From contig SHWP01000005.1 in NCBI GenBank assembly GCA_009693785.1, forward strand, positions 38,797-102,796: a stretch of 64,000 bases of DNA, in the 5' to 3' direction. A model generated the notes under the pieces. That model had not been told where the DNA came from and did not search any database. It worked only from the letters and a program-made list of their open reading frames with translations. Positions 1 to 10,265 of the stretch are shown piece by piece; position 1 is the stretch's first letter; each line of letters opens with the position of its first letter. Source of the DNA: Rhodospirillaceae bacterium (GTDB taxonomy: Bacteria > Pseudomonadota > Alphaproteobacteria > Rhodospirillales > Rhodospirillaceae). The position numbers and the translations under genes are program-made.

Positions 1-235
1 GCGCCGATAGACCGGCTTTTTCAGCCAGCGCCTTGATGGCCGCGCCCTGATGGCGGCGTGAGAGCACGGGGCTTTTAATGAAGCGGCGGAAGTCGGCACT
101 TTCGTTGATCATCGAGCGCAAGGATTCCAGGTCGGCAGCGGCTGCATCCAAAGCATTTTGTTCGTCAGCCAAGTCGTAGAGCGCGGCTGCGTAACGCGCC
201 GCTAAACCTCCCGAACTTTTTGCTTGCCCCGCCAC
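1..235 (-). CDS. atpH: ATP synthase F1 delta subunit (5' part only)
   Basis: Delta subunit of the F1Fo ATP synthase, which joins the F1 head to the peripheral stalk at the inner membrane. Translated from a GTG at 235, the visible 78 residues include LAARYAAALYDLADEQ near the start and RFIKSPVLSRR around residue 55, both typical of the N-terminal helical domain of OSCP/delta. A purine-rich ribosome binding site (GAGGGACGAG) lies six bases before the GTG. The gene runs off the left edge; atpA and the rest of the F1 operon would follow there. It is transcribed away from priA, as in many alphaproteobacteria. Confidence 0.88.
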   Translation of the reverse strand, partial: MAGQAKSSGGLAARYAAALYDLADEQNALDAAAADLESLRSMINESADFRRFIKSPVLSRRHQGAAIKALAEKAGLSA

Positions 236-431
236 TGAAAACTCGTCCCTCAGACCGCCGCATCGACTGCTTAAACCGTGCGCTTCGCAGCGGTCTCGAT
301 GGACCCGGAAGGCGGCATTAAGCTATTGATTCTTATAGCTATTTTTGCGCCGATTTGACCGCCTCGGCCATCGCCGGCGGGTTGGTAGCATACCGCCTAC
401 CGCGTTGCAACTGAGTGCGGCGGCCCTGACC

Positions 432-1544
432 TCAGGTGATGGGCTGGCCGGAGAGTTTAAGACTGTGGGCTTTGCGGCCCCCTGCGACCAGTTCCAGTGG
501 GGGGTGCTGGCCTGACAGGAACAGTTTGGCCATATCGACACTGCGCCGGGCAAGCCCCCGGGCACCGTCCTTCAATTCAGCGCTTTCCTCGACAAAACGG
601 ATGTTGTTTTCCATGTCCTCCGCCGACCAGCCCCGCGAGTGGGCAATGAAAGGGTGCTGTGGAAACTGACAGCCGATTTCGGCAAAAAACGTCAGCATTT
701 GGCCCGCGACGCCCTGAACATTGTCCTGGCCGCCCGTAATGATAAAGGCTGCGACCTTGTTCTTGAGCAAAACGCGTGAGGCGATGGTTTCTTGGTTTTG
801 GATGCAATTGCAGCGCTCAACCATCTTGTAATACAGCGAACTGGCACACCCCCATCGGATCGGTGTGGCAACCAAAATAACATCGGCCCAATGCACGAAA
901 GCCTCGTAGACCAGATCCATTTGGTCGGTGCGGTCCATTTGCGTGATCGAACAAGGCCACGTGCAGGGCCCGCGCGCTTTTCGAGTAGAACCCTTCGCAG
1001 TGGCGGAACCTCAGCTCATCAAGACGGATCATCTTGATCTCGCAGCCAAGCGCTGTGTGCGCCTCCTCCAACGAAATTTCCAAAAGACGTTCCGAAGTGC
1101 TGCGGCGGGGATAGGCCCGGCTCATCACGGTGGTCGATATGCCAACAACACGCACCGGTCCTGGTGCACGGTCGACCGGCCGTGACAAGGGATGCGGAGC
1201 ATGCTTCTTTCGTGTGCGTGCAGTGCCCGAATTGAGATCTACAAAGGCATGCCATTTTCGATTTTGGTAGCGAAAGCTGGGACGGCATCTTCCTCATAGC
1301 CGGGCTCGCCTTTGCCTGTGGATCGATGAAACCGCCATTAGTGCCACAGGCAGACCACGTAATCGCCTTCCAAGGTACCTTGGCCCAGAGGACCGCTGAC
1401 GTGATTGCATGCGCCAGAGATGACCGCGAGCTTGCCCTCAAGCCATGAGACTGCGAGGCGCGTCTTACCAATCACAATCTCTTGGAGCGGCTTTTGGCGA
1501 AGGGCTTCTATCTCGCCTAGATCATGCCAGTCTTGAGATTCCAT
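432..1544 (-). pseudogene. Decayed Rieske [2Fe-2S] / flavodoxin-family reductase fusion
   Basis: Three overlapping reading frames join into one protein. The first (from ATG 1544, with GAGAGAGG upstream) is a Rieske domain with CNH and, about 18 residues later, CLWH. A TAA at 1338-1340 interrupts it directly after CLWH, yet the same frame continues with a Rieske-like WRFHRSTGKGEPGYEED. One base is missing near 1244-1249, and the following frame gives a flavodoxin/NADPH-dependent FMN reductase N-terminus (VRVVGISTT). One base is extra in the GGG at 966-968, after which the frame ending at 432 gives ADVILVATPIRWG and the rest of the flavodoxin fold. The two indels cancel. With a nonsense codon and two frameshifts this looks like a true pseudogene. 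A Rieske domain feeding electrons to an FMN domain would be the intact role (inference). Confidence 0.78.
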
Positions 1545-1631
1545 CGATTCACCCTCTCTCTTCATTATATCAACTCGATATTGGGCTCGCGCATACGAAG
1601 TATGCCGCCCCAGCCAAATATTGAGCAAGTG

Positions 1632-3851
1632 TTAGAAAAAGCTATAGGGGTCCACGTCGATTTGGATTCGCACAGCGTTGGGCACCCGTACGCGGGCAAG
1701 CCAATCGAGAATCAGCGGTTGGGGTTTGATGTCGCGCCGGGTCTTGAGCAAAAGCCGGTGACGGTGCCTGCCCCGCAACAGCGACATAAACGCGGGCGCC
1801 GGGCCCAACACTTCGATACCCGGCCCCTGTGGCGACGCGCGGGCCAAGAGATCACCCACAGCCCTCACTTGAATCTCATCGGGTCCCGAGAGAATCAGCG
1901 CCGTGAGGCGGCCAAAGGGCGGCATGGCCAATTCGCGGCGGCCCTCGGATTCTTTGGCATAGAACTCCGCGTCATTGCCCGATAGCAACGCCTGCATGAC
2001 TGGGTGGGCGGGATCGTGGGTTTGCAGCAAAACACGGCCCCGCCGCTCGGCCCGGCCTGCACGCCCCGAGACTTGATGCAGTAATTGATAGGTGCGCTCG
2101 GCTGCGCGCAGATCCCAACTCGATAAACCGAGGTCGGCATCAACTACACCGACCAAGGTCAAATTTGGAAAGTGATGCCCCTTAGCCAGCACTTGGGTGC
2201 CCACCAGCACATCAACACGGTGCTGCAAAATATCATCGATCAACTCGGCCACGGCGGAGGGCCGGTCAAGTGTATCACTGGCCACCATGCGCACGTTTGC
2301 GTCTGGCCACCGGGCTTGAGCTTCCTCGGCGACACGTTCAATGCCTGGACCGCACGCGACAAAAGAGTCCGTCGCACTACAATGAACGCAGGTTGTGGGT
2401 CTCGCCGCATTGTAGCCGCAATGGTGACACTGCAGCCGTTTGGTCAGACGGTGCTCAACCAGCCAGGCCGTGCATTGTGGGCAATGCAGTCGATGACCAC
2501 AGGCGCTGCACAACGTGAGCGGCGCATAGCCGCGCCGATTGAGGAATAACAAAACCTGTTCGCCGCTGCGCAACGTTTCATCAATGGCCAAAACAATCGG
2601 CGGCGCCAACCACGCCCGGCCCCAGTGCCCCTTCTCGGGTTTGTGCACGCGCAAATCAACCGAGGTAATGGTGGGCAATACAGCAATGCCAAAACGATTG
2701 GGCAGGCGCACCTCGTGGTAACGGCCGGCCTCGACATTGACCATGGTTTCCAGCGATGGCGTGGCGCTCGATAGAATAATGGGAATAGCCCCTTCCCGCG
2801 CACGTACCACCGCCATGTCGCGGGCGTGATAGATCACACCATCTTCTTGCTTGAAGGCACTGTCGTGTTCTTCATCGACCACAATCAGCCCGAGGCTTTG
2901 GAACGGCAGAAACAGTGCCGAGCGGGCGCCGACAATCACCGTTGCCTCACCCGTGGCCGCATTGAGCCAATTCTCGCGGCGCTGCTTGCCCGTCAGGTCG
3001 GAATGCCACTCGGCGGGCGCGAAGCCAAAGCGGGCTTGAAAACGCGATATCCATTGCGATGTCAGTGCGATTTCCGGCAGTAGCACCAGGGCTTGGCGCC
3101 CGGCGGCAACAGTGGTGGCAATGGCTTCGAAATAAACCTCGGTCTTACCCGAGCCGGTGACACCATCCAGCACGGTGACCGAAAAGCCTTGGCCAAGCTT
3201 TTCAGAGACACTTCGCACCGCTTCTTGCTGCGCCGGTTCCAGCTGTGGCGCGATGGCATTGGCGGATGTGCTGGCGGCCAGACGCGTCAACATTTTAAAA
3301 GTTAGAACACCGCCTTCTATCAGGTCGCGAATGGTGCCACTGCTGACGCCTGCCGCTTTCGCCAAGGCCGACATGGTGTCATAGGTTTGGCCGCGCGCCA
3401 CGGCAGACATTATTTTTTGCCGCGACGGCGTGACTTTGAGCCCAGCTGTTTCCAAGCTTGGCCCGGCAGCGGCAATGACCGTTGGCGGTGTGGGCGGTTG
3501 CCAGCGCCGCGCAGGATTGAGCGTCATGCGCAAAACCGCGCCAGAGACTTGCAACGTGTAAGCCGCGACCCAATCGATGAATTTGCGTGAGACCTCGGGG
3601 ATTGGCGGCACACCAACGCGTTGGGCGACGGGCTTGATTTTGTGGGCAGCGACATCGCCTTTGCCCGGCCCCCACACCACCCCGACCTCGAACCAGCGGC
3701 CCAAGGGCACCTCGACCACATCCCCCAATACCAAAGTTTCATGCTCGGGGACGCTATAGTCATAGGCTGCCTCAATCGGCAACGGCAGTAGCACGCTGAC
3801 AATATCGCCCGGCTCAAACTTGGTTTTGTCGGCAGAGTTATTCACAGGCAA
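1632..3851 (-). CDS. priA: Primosomal protein N' (replication restart helicase PriA)
   Basis: Superfamily 2 DNA helicase that recognises stalled forks and reloads the replisome. About 739 residues, normal for PriA. Walker A GVTGSGKT lies at residues 230-237 and the DEEH box at 326-329. Eight cysteines at 448, 451, 457, 460, 475, 478, 488 and 491 form the two zinc sites expected in the family. The N-terminal region (10-110) matches the 3'-DNA-binding domain. The start is uncertain: TTG at 3851 gives the longest frame, GTG at 3845 is equally possible, and there is no clear ribosome binding site. It is divergent from the aldolase gene at 3962. Confidence 0.96.
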   Translation of the reverse strand: MPVNNSADKTKFEPGDIVSVLLPLPIEAAYDYSVPEHETLVLGDVVEVPLGRWFEVGVVWGPGKGDVAAHKIKPVAQRVGVPPIPEVSRKFIDWVAAYTLQVSGAVLRMTLNPARRWQPPTPPTVIAAAGPSLETAGLKVTPSRQKIMSAVARGQTYDTMSALAKAAGVSSGTIRDLIEGGVLTFKMLTRLAASTSANAIAPQLEPAQQEAVRSVSEKLGQGFSVTVLDGVTGSGKTEVYFEAIATTVAAGRQALVLLPEIALTSQWISRFQARFGFAPAEWHSDLTGKQRRENWLNAATGEATVIVGARSALFLPFQSLGLIVVDEEHDSAFKQEDGVIYHARDMAVVRAREGAIPIILSSATPSLETMVNVEAGRYHEVRLPNRFGIAVLPTITSVDLRVHKPEKGHWGRAWLAPPIVLAIDETLRSGEQVLLFLNRRGYAPLTLCSACGHRLHCPQCTAWLVEHRLTKRLQCHHCGYNAARPTTCVHCSATDSFVACGPGIERVAEEAQARWPDANVRMVASDTLDRPSAVAELIDDILQHRVDVLVGTQVLAKGHHFPNLTLVGVVDADLGLSSWDLRAAERTYQLLHQVSGRAGRAERRGRVLLQTHDPAHPVMQALLSGNDAEFYAKESEGRRELAMPPFGRLTALILSGPDEIQVRAVGDLLARASPQGPGIEVLGPAPAFMSLLRGRHRHRLLLKTRRDIKPQPLILDWLARVRVPNAVRIQIDVDPYSFF

Positions 3852-3904
3852 TTAGACCGTGTGGCGGGGAAACAGACCATGGACTACACTGTTGCCCCGA
3901 CAAC

Positions 3905-3928
3905 GCTTCGGGCGCAACAGCCCGAAGC
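3905..3928 (+). promoter_or_regulatory. Hairpin in the leader of the aldolase gene
   Basis: GCTTCGGGC (3905-3913), six-base loop, GCCCGAAGC (3920-3928): a perfect nine-base-pair stem, 33 bases before the aldolase ATG, in the priA/aldolase divergent region. No T-run follows. It could be a 5'-UTR structure or an operator; only the symmetry is seen. Confidence 0.4.
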
Positions 3929-3961
3929 CCGCCGCAACCGAGATCAACACAGAAAGCCGCC

Positions 3962-4615
3962 ATGAAGTTTTTTATCGACACCGCTGACGTGAAAGAGATC
4001 AAGGAATTGGCCGCCACCGGCATGGTGGATGGCGTGACCACCAACCCATCGCTAGCGGCGAAGTCGGGTAAGAAGTTCCTCGACCTGGTACGCGAAATTT
4101 GCGCAGTGGTCCCCGGTCCGGTCAGCGCCGAGGTAACCGCAACCGATTTTGACACCATGATGAAAGAGGCCGCGGTATTGCGCAAAATCGCCGCCAACGT
4201 GACCATTAAAGTGCCGCTGACCCCCGATGGGCTAAAAGCCTGCAAAACGCTTTCGGGCGAAGGGGTGATGGTCAATGTCACCCTATGTTTCTCGCCCGCC
4301 CAGGCCCTGCTGGCTGCCAAGGCCGGGGCCAGCTTCATTTCGCCCTTTGTGGGCCGTTTGGACGATGTGGGTACGGATGGCATGGCCCTGATTAGGGATA
4401 TCTGCACCATTTATAAGAATTACGCCTTCAAAACCGAGGTGTTGGTGGCGTCGATCCGCCACCCCATGCATGTAGTAGAGGCCGCCAAGATCGGCGCCCA
4501 TGTTTCGACCATGCCCCCGTCCACTTTACGGCAATTGTTCAACCATCCGTTAACCGACAAGGGGTTAAAAGCGTTCCTGGACGATTGGGCCAAAACCGGC
4601 CAATCGATCCTGTAA
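3962..4615 (+). CDS. fsa: Transaldolase-like fructose-6-phosphate aldolase
   Basis: Short (217-residue) class I aldolase of the FSA/TalC-type transaldolase family, acting in the cytoplasm on fructose 6-phosphate or as a transaldolase in the pentose phosphate pathway. [10 protein letters not shown] at the N-terminus and GVTTNPS at residues 24-30 are family hallmarks. The Schiff-base lysine is K83 in [10 protein letters not shown], and the strand following it carries the conserved NVTLCFS. The length excludes the ~320-residue TalB class. FSA and short transaldolase cannot be separated by sequence reading. DUF484 and xerC follow on the same strand, an arrangement common in alphaproteobacteria. 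Confidence 0.9.
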   Translation: MKFFIDTADVKEIKELAATGMVDGVTTNPSLAAKSGKKFLDLVREICAVVPGPVSAEVTATDFDTMMKEAAVLRKIAANVTIKVPLTPDGLKACKTLSGEGVMVNVTLCFSPAQALLAAKAGASFISPFVGRLDDVGTDGMALIRDICTIYKNYAFKTEVLVASIRHPMHVVEAAKIGAHVSTMPPSTLRQLFNHPLTDKGLKAFLDDWAKTGQSIL

Positions 4616-4722
4616 AGCCGATGCGGCGCGACAAAGAAAAGCCCGGACAACAGACCCCAGGGTCTGATCAAGTGACGGGGGGCGCGCCAACCGGCCGGGG
4701 AACGAGCGGGGGACGTAAGGCC

Positions 4723-5445
4723 ATGATCGATCAATTAAAGGCGGGCGCGAAGACAAGCACCGAGCCGCGCGTTGAGTTGCGCGAACAAGACGTGATCGCA
4801 TACCTGCGCCGCAACCCGCGGCTACTCCTCAACAACTCCGACCTTTTGGCCGCGATCTCGCCCGAACGCAAGTTCGAGACCGAGTCCGTTGTCGTCGATA
4901 TGCAACGTTTTGTGGTCGACCGCTTGCGCCGGCAGATCGACGACCTCAGAAATTCCAGCGACAGCTTGGTATCGACGACCCGGGCCAACATGTCATTGGT
5001 GGAACGCTCGATGGAATGCACGCTCGCATTATTGTATGCGCGCGATTACGCCGAGCTTGCGCAAATCTTGCACGATGAATTGCCGTTGCATTTGGGCGTC
5101 GACGCCGTGTCGATTGCGTTCGAAACTGAAAACTTGCCGGGTGACTGCGGTGGTTCGATTCGCGGGCTTCCGGCAGGCGCCGTTGAGACTTTGATGGGTG
5201 GCAAACCCAGCCGCATCCGCACCGATATCGAAGGTGAAGCGGCCGTGTACGGCGCTTCGGCTGGGCTGGTACGTTCGGATGCGATGATTCACCTCGAGGC
5301 TGGTGACGGCTTACCGCCTGGCATATTCGCCGTGGGTTGCCGCACGCCTGGCTACTTCGACCCCGATCAAGGCACCGAGCTGATCGCCTTCCTCGGCCAT
5401 GTCACCCGCTACGCGGTGGGCCGCTGGTGGACGCTGCAACTTTAG
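4723..5445 (+). CDS. DUF484 family protein
   Basis: Protein of about 240 residues in the DUF484 family, a GAF-like fold found upstream of xerC in many proteobacteria; its biochemical role is unknown. The N-terminal VIAYLRRNPRLL is the family signature, followed by a helical segment (about residues 45-80) and a GAF-like C-terminal half. The frame is open back to 4585, so ATG 4621 is an alternative start directly after the aldolase gene; ATG 4723 is preferred because it sits just before the conserved region and has GGGGGACG upstream. The stop overlaps the GTG start of xerC by 19 bases, implying translational coupling. Confidence 0.85.
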   Translation: MIDQLKAGAKTSTEPRVELREQDVIAYLRRNPRLLLNNSDLLAAISPERKFETESVVVDMQRFVVDRLRRQIDDLRNSSDSLVSTTRANMSLVERSMECTLALLYARDYAELAQILHDELPLHLGVDAVSIAFETENLPGDCGGSIRGLPAGAVETLMGGKPSRIRTDIEGEAAVYGASAGLVRSDAMIHLEAGDGLPPGIFAVGCRTPGYFDPDQGTELIAFLGHVTRYAVGRWWTLQL

Positions 5446-6377
5446 ACGCAAAAGTTATTCATTTCGCAGCCGCGATTTCGGCTTGGCGCGAATGGCTCGT
5501 GGCTGAGCGGCGCGCCTCGGCCCATACCATCGATGCCTACGCTCGCGACCTCGCAGCATTTCTAAGCTTCCTCAGCGATCATATTGGCGATGAGCCCAGC
5601 GTTGCAGCCCTAAGCGCACTGACCCCCGCCGATTTTCGCGCTTACCTGGCCCATCGCCACGCCTTGGGCATTTCGCGAAGCTCTGTGGCACGCGGCCTAT
5701 CGACCTTGCGCAATGTCTTTCGGTTCTTTGAGCGGCAAGGGTACCTGAGCAACCCTGCAATCAACACCATTCGCACGCCGCGCCTACCCAATAGCGTGCC
5801 CAAGGCATTGCGTGAAGATGATGCGATGGAGGCCATTCGCACCATCGGCGAAACCCACGACACACCCTGGCTTTCGGCACGCGACACGGCGTTGATGCTG
5901 CTGCTGTATGGCTGCGGTTTGCGCATTGGTGAAGCGCTTAGCCTGACCTGCGCTGACATTCCAAAAAGCGATACAATGCGCGTGACGGGCAAGGGCCGTA
6001 AGGAACGCATCGTGCCGGTGCTAGCTGTGGTGCGCGAAGCTTTGACGGCCTATCGCAAACTATGCCCCTACCCGCCGAGTAAAGATGCGCCATTGTTTGT
6101 TGGCGCCCGCGGCCAGGCGTTGAACCCCGGCGTCGTGCAACGCCAGTTGCGCCAAGTGCGCGCGCTTCTAGGCCTTGATGAGACCGCCACGCCCCATGCC
6201 CTACGCCATAGCTTTGCCACCCACCTTCTGGCTAAGGGCGGCGACCTGCGCACAATTCAAGAACTGCTGGGTCATAGCTCGCTGTCAACAACCCAGCGCT
6301 ACACGGCTGTTGATGAGGTTCAATTGACGAAAGTTTATCGTCAATCTCATCCGCGCGCAAAGATGAAGGCGGCGTAG
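5427..6377 (+). CDS. xerC: Tyrosine recombinase XerC
   Basis: Site-specific tyrosine recombinase that with XerD resolves chromosome dimers at dif near division. From the GTG at 5427 it has 316 residues. An N-terminal SAM-like core-binding domain (about 15-105) precedes the catalytic domain, with R166 in GLRIGE, a lysine around 189 in GKGRKER, H257 and R260 in HALRHS, H283 in LLGHSS and the nucleophile Y292. The DUF484-XerC pairing supports XerC over XerD. A frame exists upstream to 5337, but it lies inside DUF484 and lacks conserved sequence. Its stop is one base from the convergent ABC permease stop. Confidence 0.93.
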   Translation: MDAATLDAKVIHFAAAISAWREWLVAERRASAHTIDAYARDLAAFLSFLSDHIGDEPSVAALSALTPADFRAYLAHRHALGISRSSVARGLSTLRNVFRFFERQGYLSNPAINTIRTPRLPNSVPKALREDDAMEAIRTIGETHDTPWLSARDTALMLLLYGCGLRIGEALSLTCADIPKSDTMRVTGKGRKERIVPVLAVVREALTAYRKLCPYPPSKDAPLFVGARGQALNPGVVQRQLRQVRALLGLDETATPHALRHSFATHLLAKGGDLRTIQELLGHSSLSTTQRYTAVDEVQLTKVYRQSHPRAKMKAA

Positions 6378-6378
6378 C

Positions 6379-7155
6379 CTAATTCTTCAGTCGATAGCCG
6401 GTTTTGAAAATCCAACCGACCCCGGCAAGGCAGATCAACAAAAACACCATAATCATGGCCAAGCTGGTTCCAACCGCCACGTCGGCCGTGCCGTAGAAAC
6501 TCCACCGAAAACCGCTGATGAGATAAACGATGGGGTTGAATAACGTCACCGTTCGCCACGCCGGTGGCAGCATGTCGATGGAATAGAAGGCCCCGCCCAG
6601 GAATGTCAGCGGCGTGACGATGAGGAACGGAATCAACGACAATTGTTCCCAGCCCTTGGCCCACACCCCCAGGATAAACCCAAACAAGCAAAAGGTGATT
6701 GCAGTCAACGTCAGAATAGCCGCCATCCAGCCTGGATGAAGGATTTGCAGCGGCACAAAAAGCGCTGCAGTCGCGAGAATCAGCGCCCCCAAAACAAGCG
6801 ATTTGGTCACTGCAGCGCCGACAAACGCCAAGACCATTTCCCAGGCCGATATAGGTGCCGACAAAAGTTCGTAAATCGTGCCCGTGAACTTCTGCACATA
6901 AATGCCGAACGAGGCGTTCGATAGCCCTTCGGTGAACAGCGACAGCATGATGAGGCCGGGCACGATGAACGCACCATAACTAACGCCATCAATAGAGTTC
7001 ATGCGTGAACCGATGGCCGAGCCAAACACCACGAAATAGAGCGAGGTCGTTATGACCGGCGTCAGCACGCTTTGTACGGCTGTGCGCATGAAACGCGCCA
7101 TCTCGAAGCGGTAGATCGCCCAGACAGCATGGCGGTTAAAGATGGGCACGCTCAT
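6379..7155 (-). CDS. ABC-2 type transporter permease
   Basis: Integral membrane permease of 258 residues with about six hydrophobic segments, in the ABC-2 family that includes E. coli YadH. The cytoplasmic N-terminus (residues 1-28) is followed by a first membrane span around 30-50, and a conserved P-G-rich loop ([10 protein letters not shown]) lies near 82-91. It partners with the ATPase encoded immediately upstream: the genes overlap by four bases (ATGA). The pair probably exports a lipophilic or drug-like substrate. The substrate is not predictable. Confidence 0.88.
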   Translation of the reverse strand: MSVPIFNRHAVWAIYRFEMARFMRTAVQSVLTPVITTSLYFVVFGSAIGSRMNSIDGVSYGAFIVPGLIMLSLFTEGLSNASFGIYVQKFTGTIYELLSAPISAWEMVLAFVGAAVTKSLVLGALILATAALFVPLQILHPGWMAAILTLTAITFCLFGFILGVWAKGWEQLSLIPFLIVTPLTFLGGAFYSIDMLPPAWRTVTLFNPIVYLISGFRWSFYGTADVAVGTSLAMIMVFLLICLAGVGWIFKTGYRLKN

Positions 7156-8090
7156 AGGCGCATCTCCGGTTTGTCGCTCACCAAGCTAACAAAGATATCC
7201 TCAAGAGAGCTTTGCTGCGTGTGCAGGTCGGTGAAGGCGATGCCAAGATCGGCCAAACGCCGCAACAATGAGGCGATGCCGGTATGGTCTGCCTTGGCGT
7301 CAAACGTATATTCCAGCTCATGGCCATGAGCTTTAATCGCAAGTGGCCATTCGGCAAGTTCGGGTGGAATTGCCGCCAGGGGCACTTGAAGTTGGAGCGT
7401 CAGGAGCTTCTTGCCCAGTTTTTTCATCAGGACGGACTTGTCCTCGACCAAAATCAGCTCGCCCTTATGGATGACGCCAATACGGTCGGCCATGTCCTCG
7501 GCTTCTTCGATGTAGTGAGTGGTGAGAATGATGGTGACGCCCTTCTCGCGTAGGCCGCGCACCAGGGCCCACATGTCGCGGCGCAGCTCGACATCCACAC
7601 CGGCTGTCGGTTCGTCGAGGAAAAGGATTTCTGGCTCATGCGACAAAGCCTTTGCGATCATCACCCGGCGTTTCATGCCGCCTGAAAGAGTCATGATTTT
7701 GTCGTGGCGCTTGTCCCACAGCGATAAGTCGTGCAGCACTTTTTCAAGATGATCCGGGTTGGGGGCGCAGCCGAATAAGCCGCGGCTAAGGTTCACGGTC
7801 GCCCAGACTGTCTCGAAGGCGTCCGTAGTCAATTCCTGGGGCACCAAACCAATCTTGCTGCGGGCCGCGCGGTACTCACGCACCACGTCATGGCCATCTG
7901 CCAGAACCTTTCCGGTCGTGGCGTTAACGATGCCACAGACAATATTGATCAACGTGGTCTTGCCTGCGCCATTGGGCCCCAACAAGGCAAAAATCTCCCC
8001 CCGATTGATATCGAGATCCACAGCCTTGAGGGCTATGAGACCAGAGGCGTAAGTTTTGGTGAGTTGAGAGATCGAGATAATCGGCGGCAT
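7152..8090 (-). CDS. ABC transporter ATP-binding protein (YadG-like)
   Basis: Nucleotide-binding subunit of 312 residues. Walker A GPNGAGKT is at 38-45, the signature LSGGMKRR begins at 135, Walker B ILFLDE is at 155-160 followed by PTAGVD, and the switch histidine is in TTHYIEE. The C-terminal ~80 residues after the ATPase core are the accessory domain found in YadG/CcmA-type exporters. It forms an exporter with the permease it overlaps. Divergent from the dioxygenase gene on the other side. Confidence 0.93.
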   Translation of the reverse strand: MPPIISISQLTKTYASGLIALKAVDLDINRGEIFALLGPNGAGKTTLINIVCGIVNATTGKVLADGHDVVREYRAARSKIGLVPQELTTDAFETVWATVNLSRGLFGCAPNPDHLEKVLHDLSLWDKRHDKIMTLSGGMKRRVMIAKALSHEPEILFLDEPTAGVDVELRRDMWALVRGLREKGVTIILTTHYIEEAEDMADRIGVIHKGELILVEDKSVLMKKLGKKLLTLQLQVPLAAIPPELAEWPLAIKAHGHELEYTFDAKADHTGIASLLRRLADLGIAFTDLHTQQSSLEDIFVSLVSDKPEMRL

Positions 8091-8175
8091 TTTTACACCG
8101 GGCAGCTATGGGCCGCGACCCTACAATTTAAATGGTCCTGGGCGTCAAGCGGAGTTTCACTAGCATTTGTGGCAT

Positions 8176-9414
8176 ATGGGCTCATCGTGCTACATGGCAA
8201 CAGGAATTGATCGTACCGGACCCTTCCAAAACGTGCGTTACCAGGCCCCCCTTTCAGCACCGGATCAAATAAAGGAGACGCTGGAAAAATTCGGCGTCTG
8301 CTTGGTCAAGGGCGTGTTCACGCCAACCGAGATCGACTCGTTACGCAAGTCCATGGCCACAACCCAGGCCGGGTTTAATCAACAACCTGCCGACCTGATG
8401 AGCTGCCCGGAGTTGCGCTGGGTCTTGTTCGATCTACGTGTCCTGTCGCTCGCCAAAACCCTGCTGGGGCCAACGCTGTCGTATTACGCCGAGACCCATT
8501 TCGACTATGAGGAAGACATCGGCCCGTTGACGCAAAAGCCCTACAACACACTGCATATCGATGCGGTTGGAACGCCCGAAAAGCTCACCCGCATTTGGCG
8601 GGGGCAGGATGATCAAATTTATCGAGGTTACCGGTTCGCCGTGTACTTTCAGGACTATGCCCAATTCAGCGGCGGGCTCAAGGTGGTCATAGGTAGCCAT
8701 TTAGGTAACCCCGACCGCTTCCAGTTCGACCGGCGCGATCTCAAGCTTAAATCGCAACTCAAACTGCCTTCCGCCACGTTGAGCATTCCGGCCCCAGACT
8801 ACGAATTGTTCAACGTGCCGGCGCAGCCCGGGGATTTAGTGATTTGGAACCTACGCACCGTGCATGCCGCTGGAGCGCAGTTACTTACAGAAGCGCCCGA
8901 GCTTGCCCTGCACCCCGATGTCGAGACGTCAATCAAAGCCTCGGCAGCGCAGCTGATCCGGCCGATTCCGGGTCCGCGCGTTGCTTTGTTTTTTGATTAC
9001 GGCGCGCCCTCGCTCGAGATCGACCTCTACATCAAGTGGCGGGCTTTACGCATGAACGTGGCGCGGGGCATTGCCCCCGAGCATTACTCCTATGATTCGC
9101 CTGATGTGGCAGCCCTTGCCGATCGCCACGGCATCAAGCTGCGCTTCGACCGGCTAATTGGCGTGGCAGCATGCGCAATTCTTGATCGTATCGTGGCCCT
9201 CGATAAAGAAGGCAAGCTCGAAGACCCGGGGAAGATACCTCCGCATCTTGTCGGTCTTGGTCAACGGCTAGAACGACTCGCCAGCTCTCATGCTGAGTAC
9301 TGCGAGCACCATCAGCTTTTCGATATGGCGAAATTCGCTACTCTGAAAAACGCTTCGCTTGATGAAAAAGTTTTGTTTCTCGTGAGCGATATGTTCGGCC
9401 GCAACCGCGGCTGA
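8176..9414 (+). CDS. Phytanoyl-CoA dioxygenase (PhyH)-like protein
   Basis: Putative Fe(II)/2-oxoglutarate-dependent oxygenase, 412 residues from ATG 8176 (TTG 8167 and ATG 8194 are in frame; no strong ribosome binding site separates them). The double-stranded beta-helix iron triad is visible as H127 and D129 in LHIDA and H230 in NLRTVHAAG; R268 in GPRVALFF may bind 2-oxoglutarate. The C-terminal ~130 residues after the core are helical and unassigned. The substrate is unknown. It stands alone between convergent and divergent neighbours. Confidence 0.72.
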   Translation: MGSSCYMATGIDRTGPFQNVRYQAPLSAPDQIKETLEKFGVCLVKGVFTPTEIDSLRKSMATTQAGFNQQPADLMSCPELRWVLFDLRVLSLAKTLLGPTLSYYAETHFDYEEDIGPLTQKPYNTLHIDAVGTPEKLTRIWRGQDDQIYRGYRFAVYFQDYAQFSGGLKVVIGSHLGNPDRFQFDRRDLKLKSQLKLPSATLSIPAPDYELFNVPAQPGDLVIWNLRTVHAAGAQLLTEAPELALHPDVETSIKASAAQLIRPIPGPRVALFFDYGAPSLEIDLYIKWRALRMNVARGIAPEHYSYDSPDVAALADRHGIKLRFDRLIGVAACAILDRIVALDKEGKLEDPGKIPPHLVGLGQRLERLASSHAEYCEHHQLFDMAKFATLKNASLDEKVLFLVSDMFGRNRG

Positions 9415-9428
9415 CGCTGAGCGAAGCC

Positions 9429-10259
9429 TCAACCCCAAGGGCCGCGGCGCTGCCCTGCCCCGCCCGAACGCGGCACCGAGCCTCCACGACGCAGACGGAT
9501 TGGGCGACTTTCTAGTGCGAAGGGCCTGGTATGAGCTGGCTCGAAGACCCGCACATCGCGCTTTTTGAAGAAAAACACCAATACCGCGCCCGCCACGAAG
9601 CCGCCGATATGGGCCATGAACGCTACACCCGGTTCACCCGGATTGACGTTCATATTGCTCAGAAGTTGCATGCCGAACCAACCACCGAGCACAATGAGTG
9701 CTGGCAAGTTCCAGATTGAAAAATAAATGAACAGCCATACAAACACACGAATATTGGCCCGGGGATGGAGCATCATATAGGCGCCCAGCACACCCGAGAT
9801 GGCCCCCGAAGCGCCGATCATGGGGATGTCTGAACTCGGCGCCGATAAGACTTGTGCTGCTGCCGCAGCAACGCCGCAAACCAGATAAAAAATCAGGTAT
9901 CGGCGGTGGCCCAGGGAAGCTTCGATGTTGTCACCGAAAATCCACAGATAACCCATGTTGCCGAGCAAGTGCATCCAACCGCCGTGGAGAAACATGGAAG
10001 TAAAAATGGTTACCACAGCAGGTGGGCGTTCGATTTGAAGTCGCGCCGGGGTCAAATACTCGCGCGGAATAAGCCCGAGATCGCCCGGAGCAAGCCCGAG
10101 ATCGGCTGGGATAAGACCGAACATCAGAATTGCTGCTTCAGCTTCAAAGTCCGATAGCGAGAACTGCCACAGGAACACCGCCACACAGATGGCGATCAAC
10201 GTGTAATTCACGAATGGCGTAGTGCCGTGCGGGTTATCGTCGCCAATGGGCAGAAACAT
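9429..10259 (-). CDS. Rhomboid family intramembrane serine protease
   Basis: Multi-pass inner-membrane protease of 276 residues. The catalytic serine is S151 in GASGAISG and the partner histidine H217 in MAHIGGFVAGA. HGGWMHLLGN at 92-101 is the family's conserved HxxxxHxxxN element. About six membrane spans are followed by a basic, proline- and glycine-rich cytoplasmic tail. A seven-residue repeat (PADLGLA, PGDLGLI) around 51-64 sits in the loop after the first span and is a 21-base tandem repeat in DNA. Its stop faces the convergent dioxygenase gene. Confidence 0.93.
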   Translation of the reverse strand: MFLPIGDDNPHGTTPFVNYTLIAICVAVFLWQFSLSDFEAEAAILMFGLIPADLGLAPGDLGLIPREYLTPARLQIERPPAVVTIFTSMFLHGGWMHLLGNMGYLWIFGDNIEASLGHRRYLIFYLVCGVAAAAAQVLSAPSSDIPMIGASGAISGVLGAYMMLHPRANIRVFVWLFIYFSIWNLPALIVLGGWFGMQLLSNMNVNPGEPGVAFMAHIGGFVAGAVLVFFFKKRDVRVFEPAHTRPFALESRPIRLRRGGSVPRSGGAGQRRGPWG

Positions 10260-10265
10260 TGGATC

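Noticed and set aside
3962..4615. Classical ~320-residue transaldolase (talB type)
   Set aside because: The protein is only 217 residues and has the FSA/TalC motifs, so it belongs to the short family.
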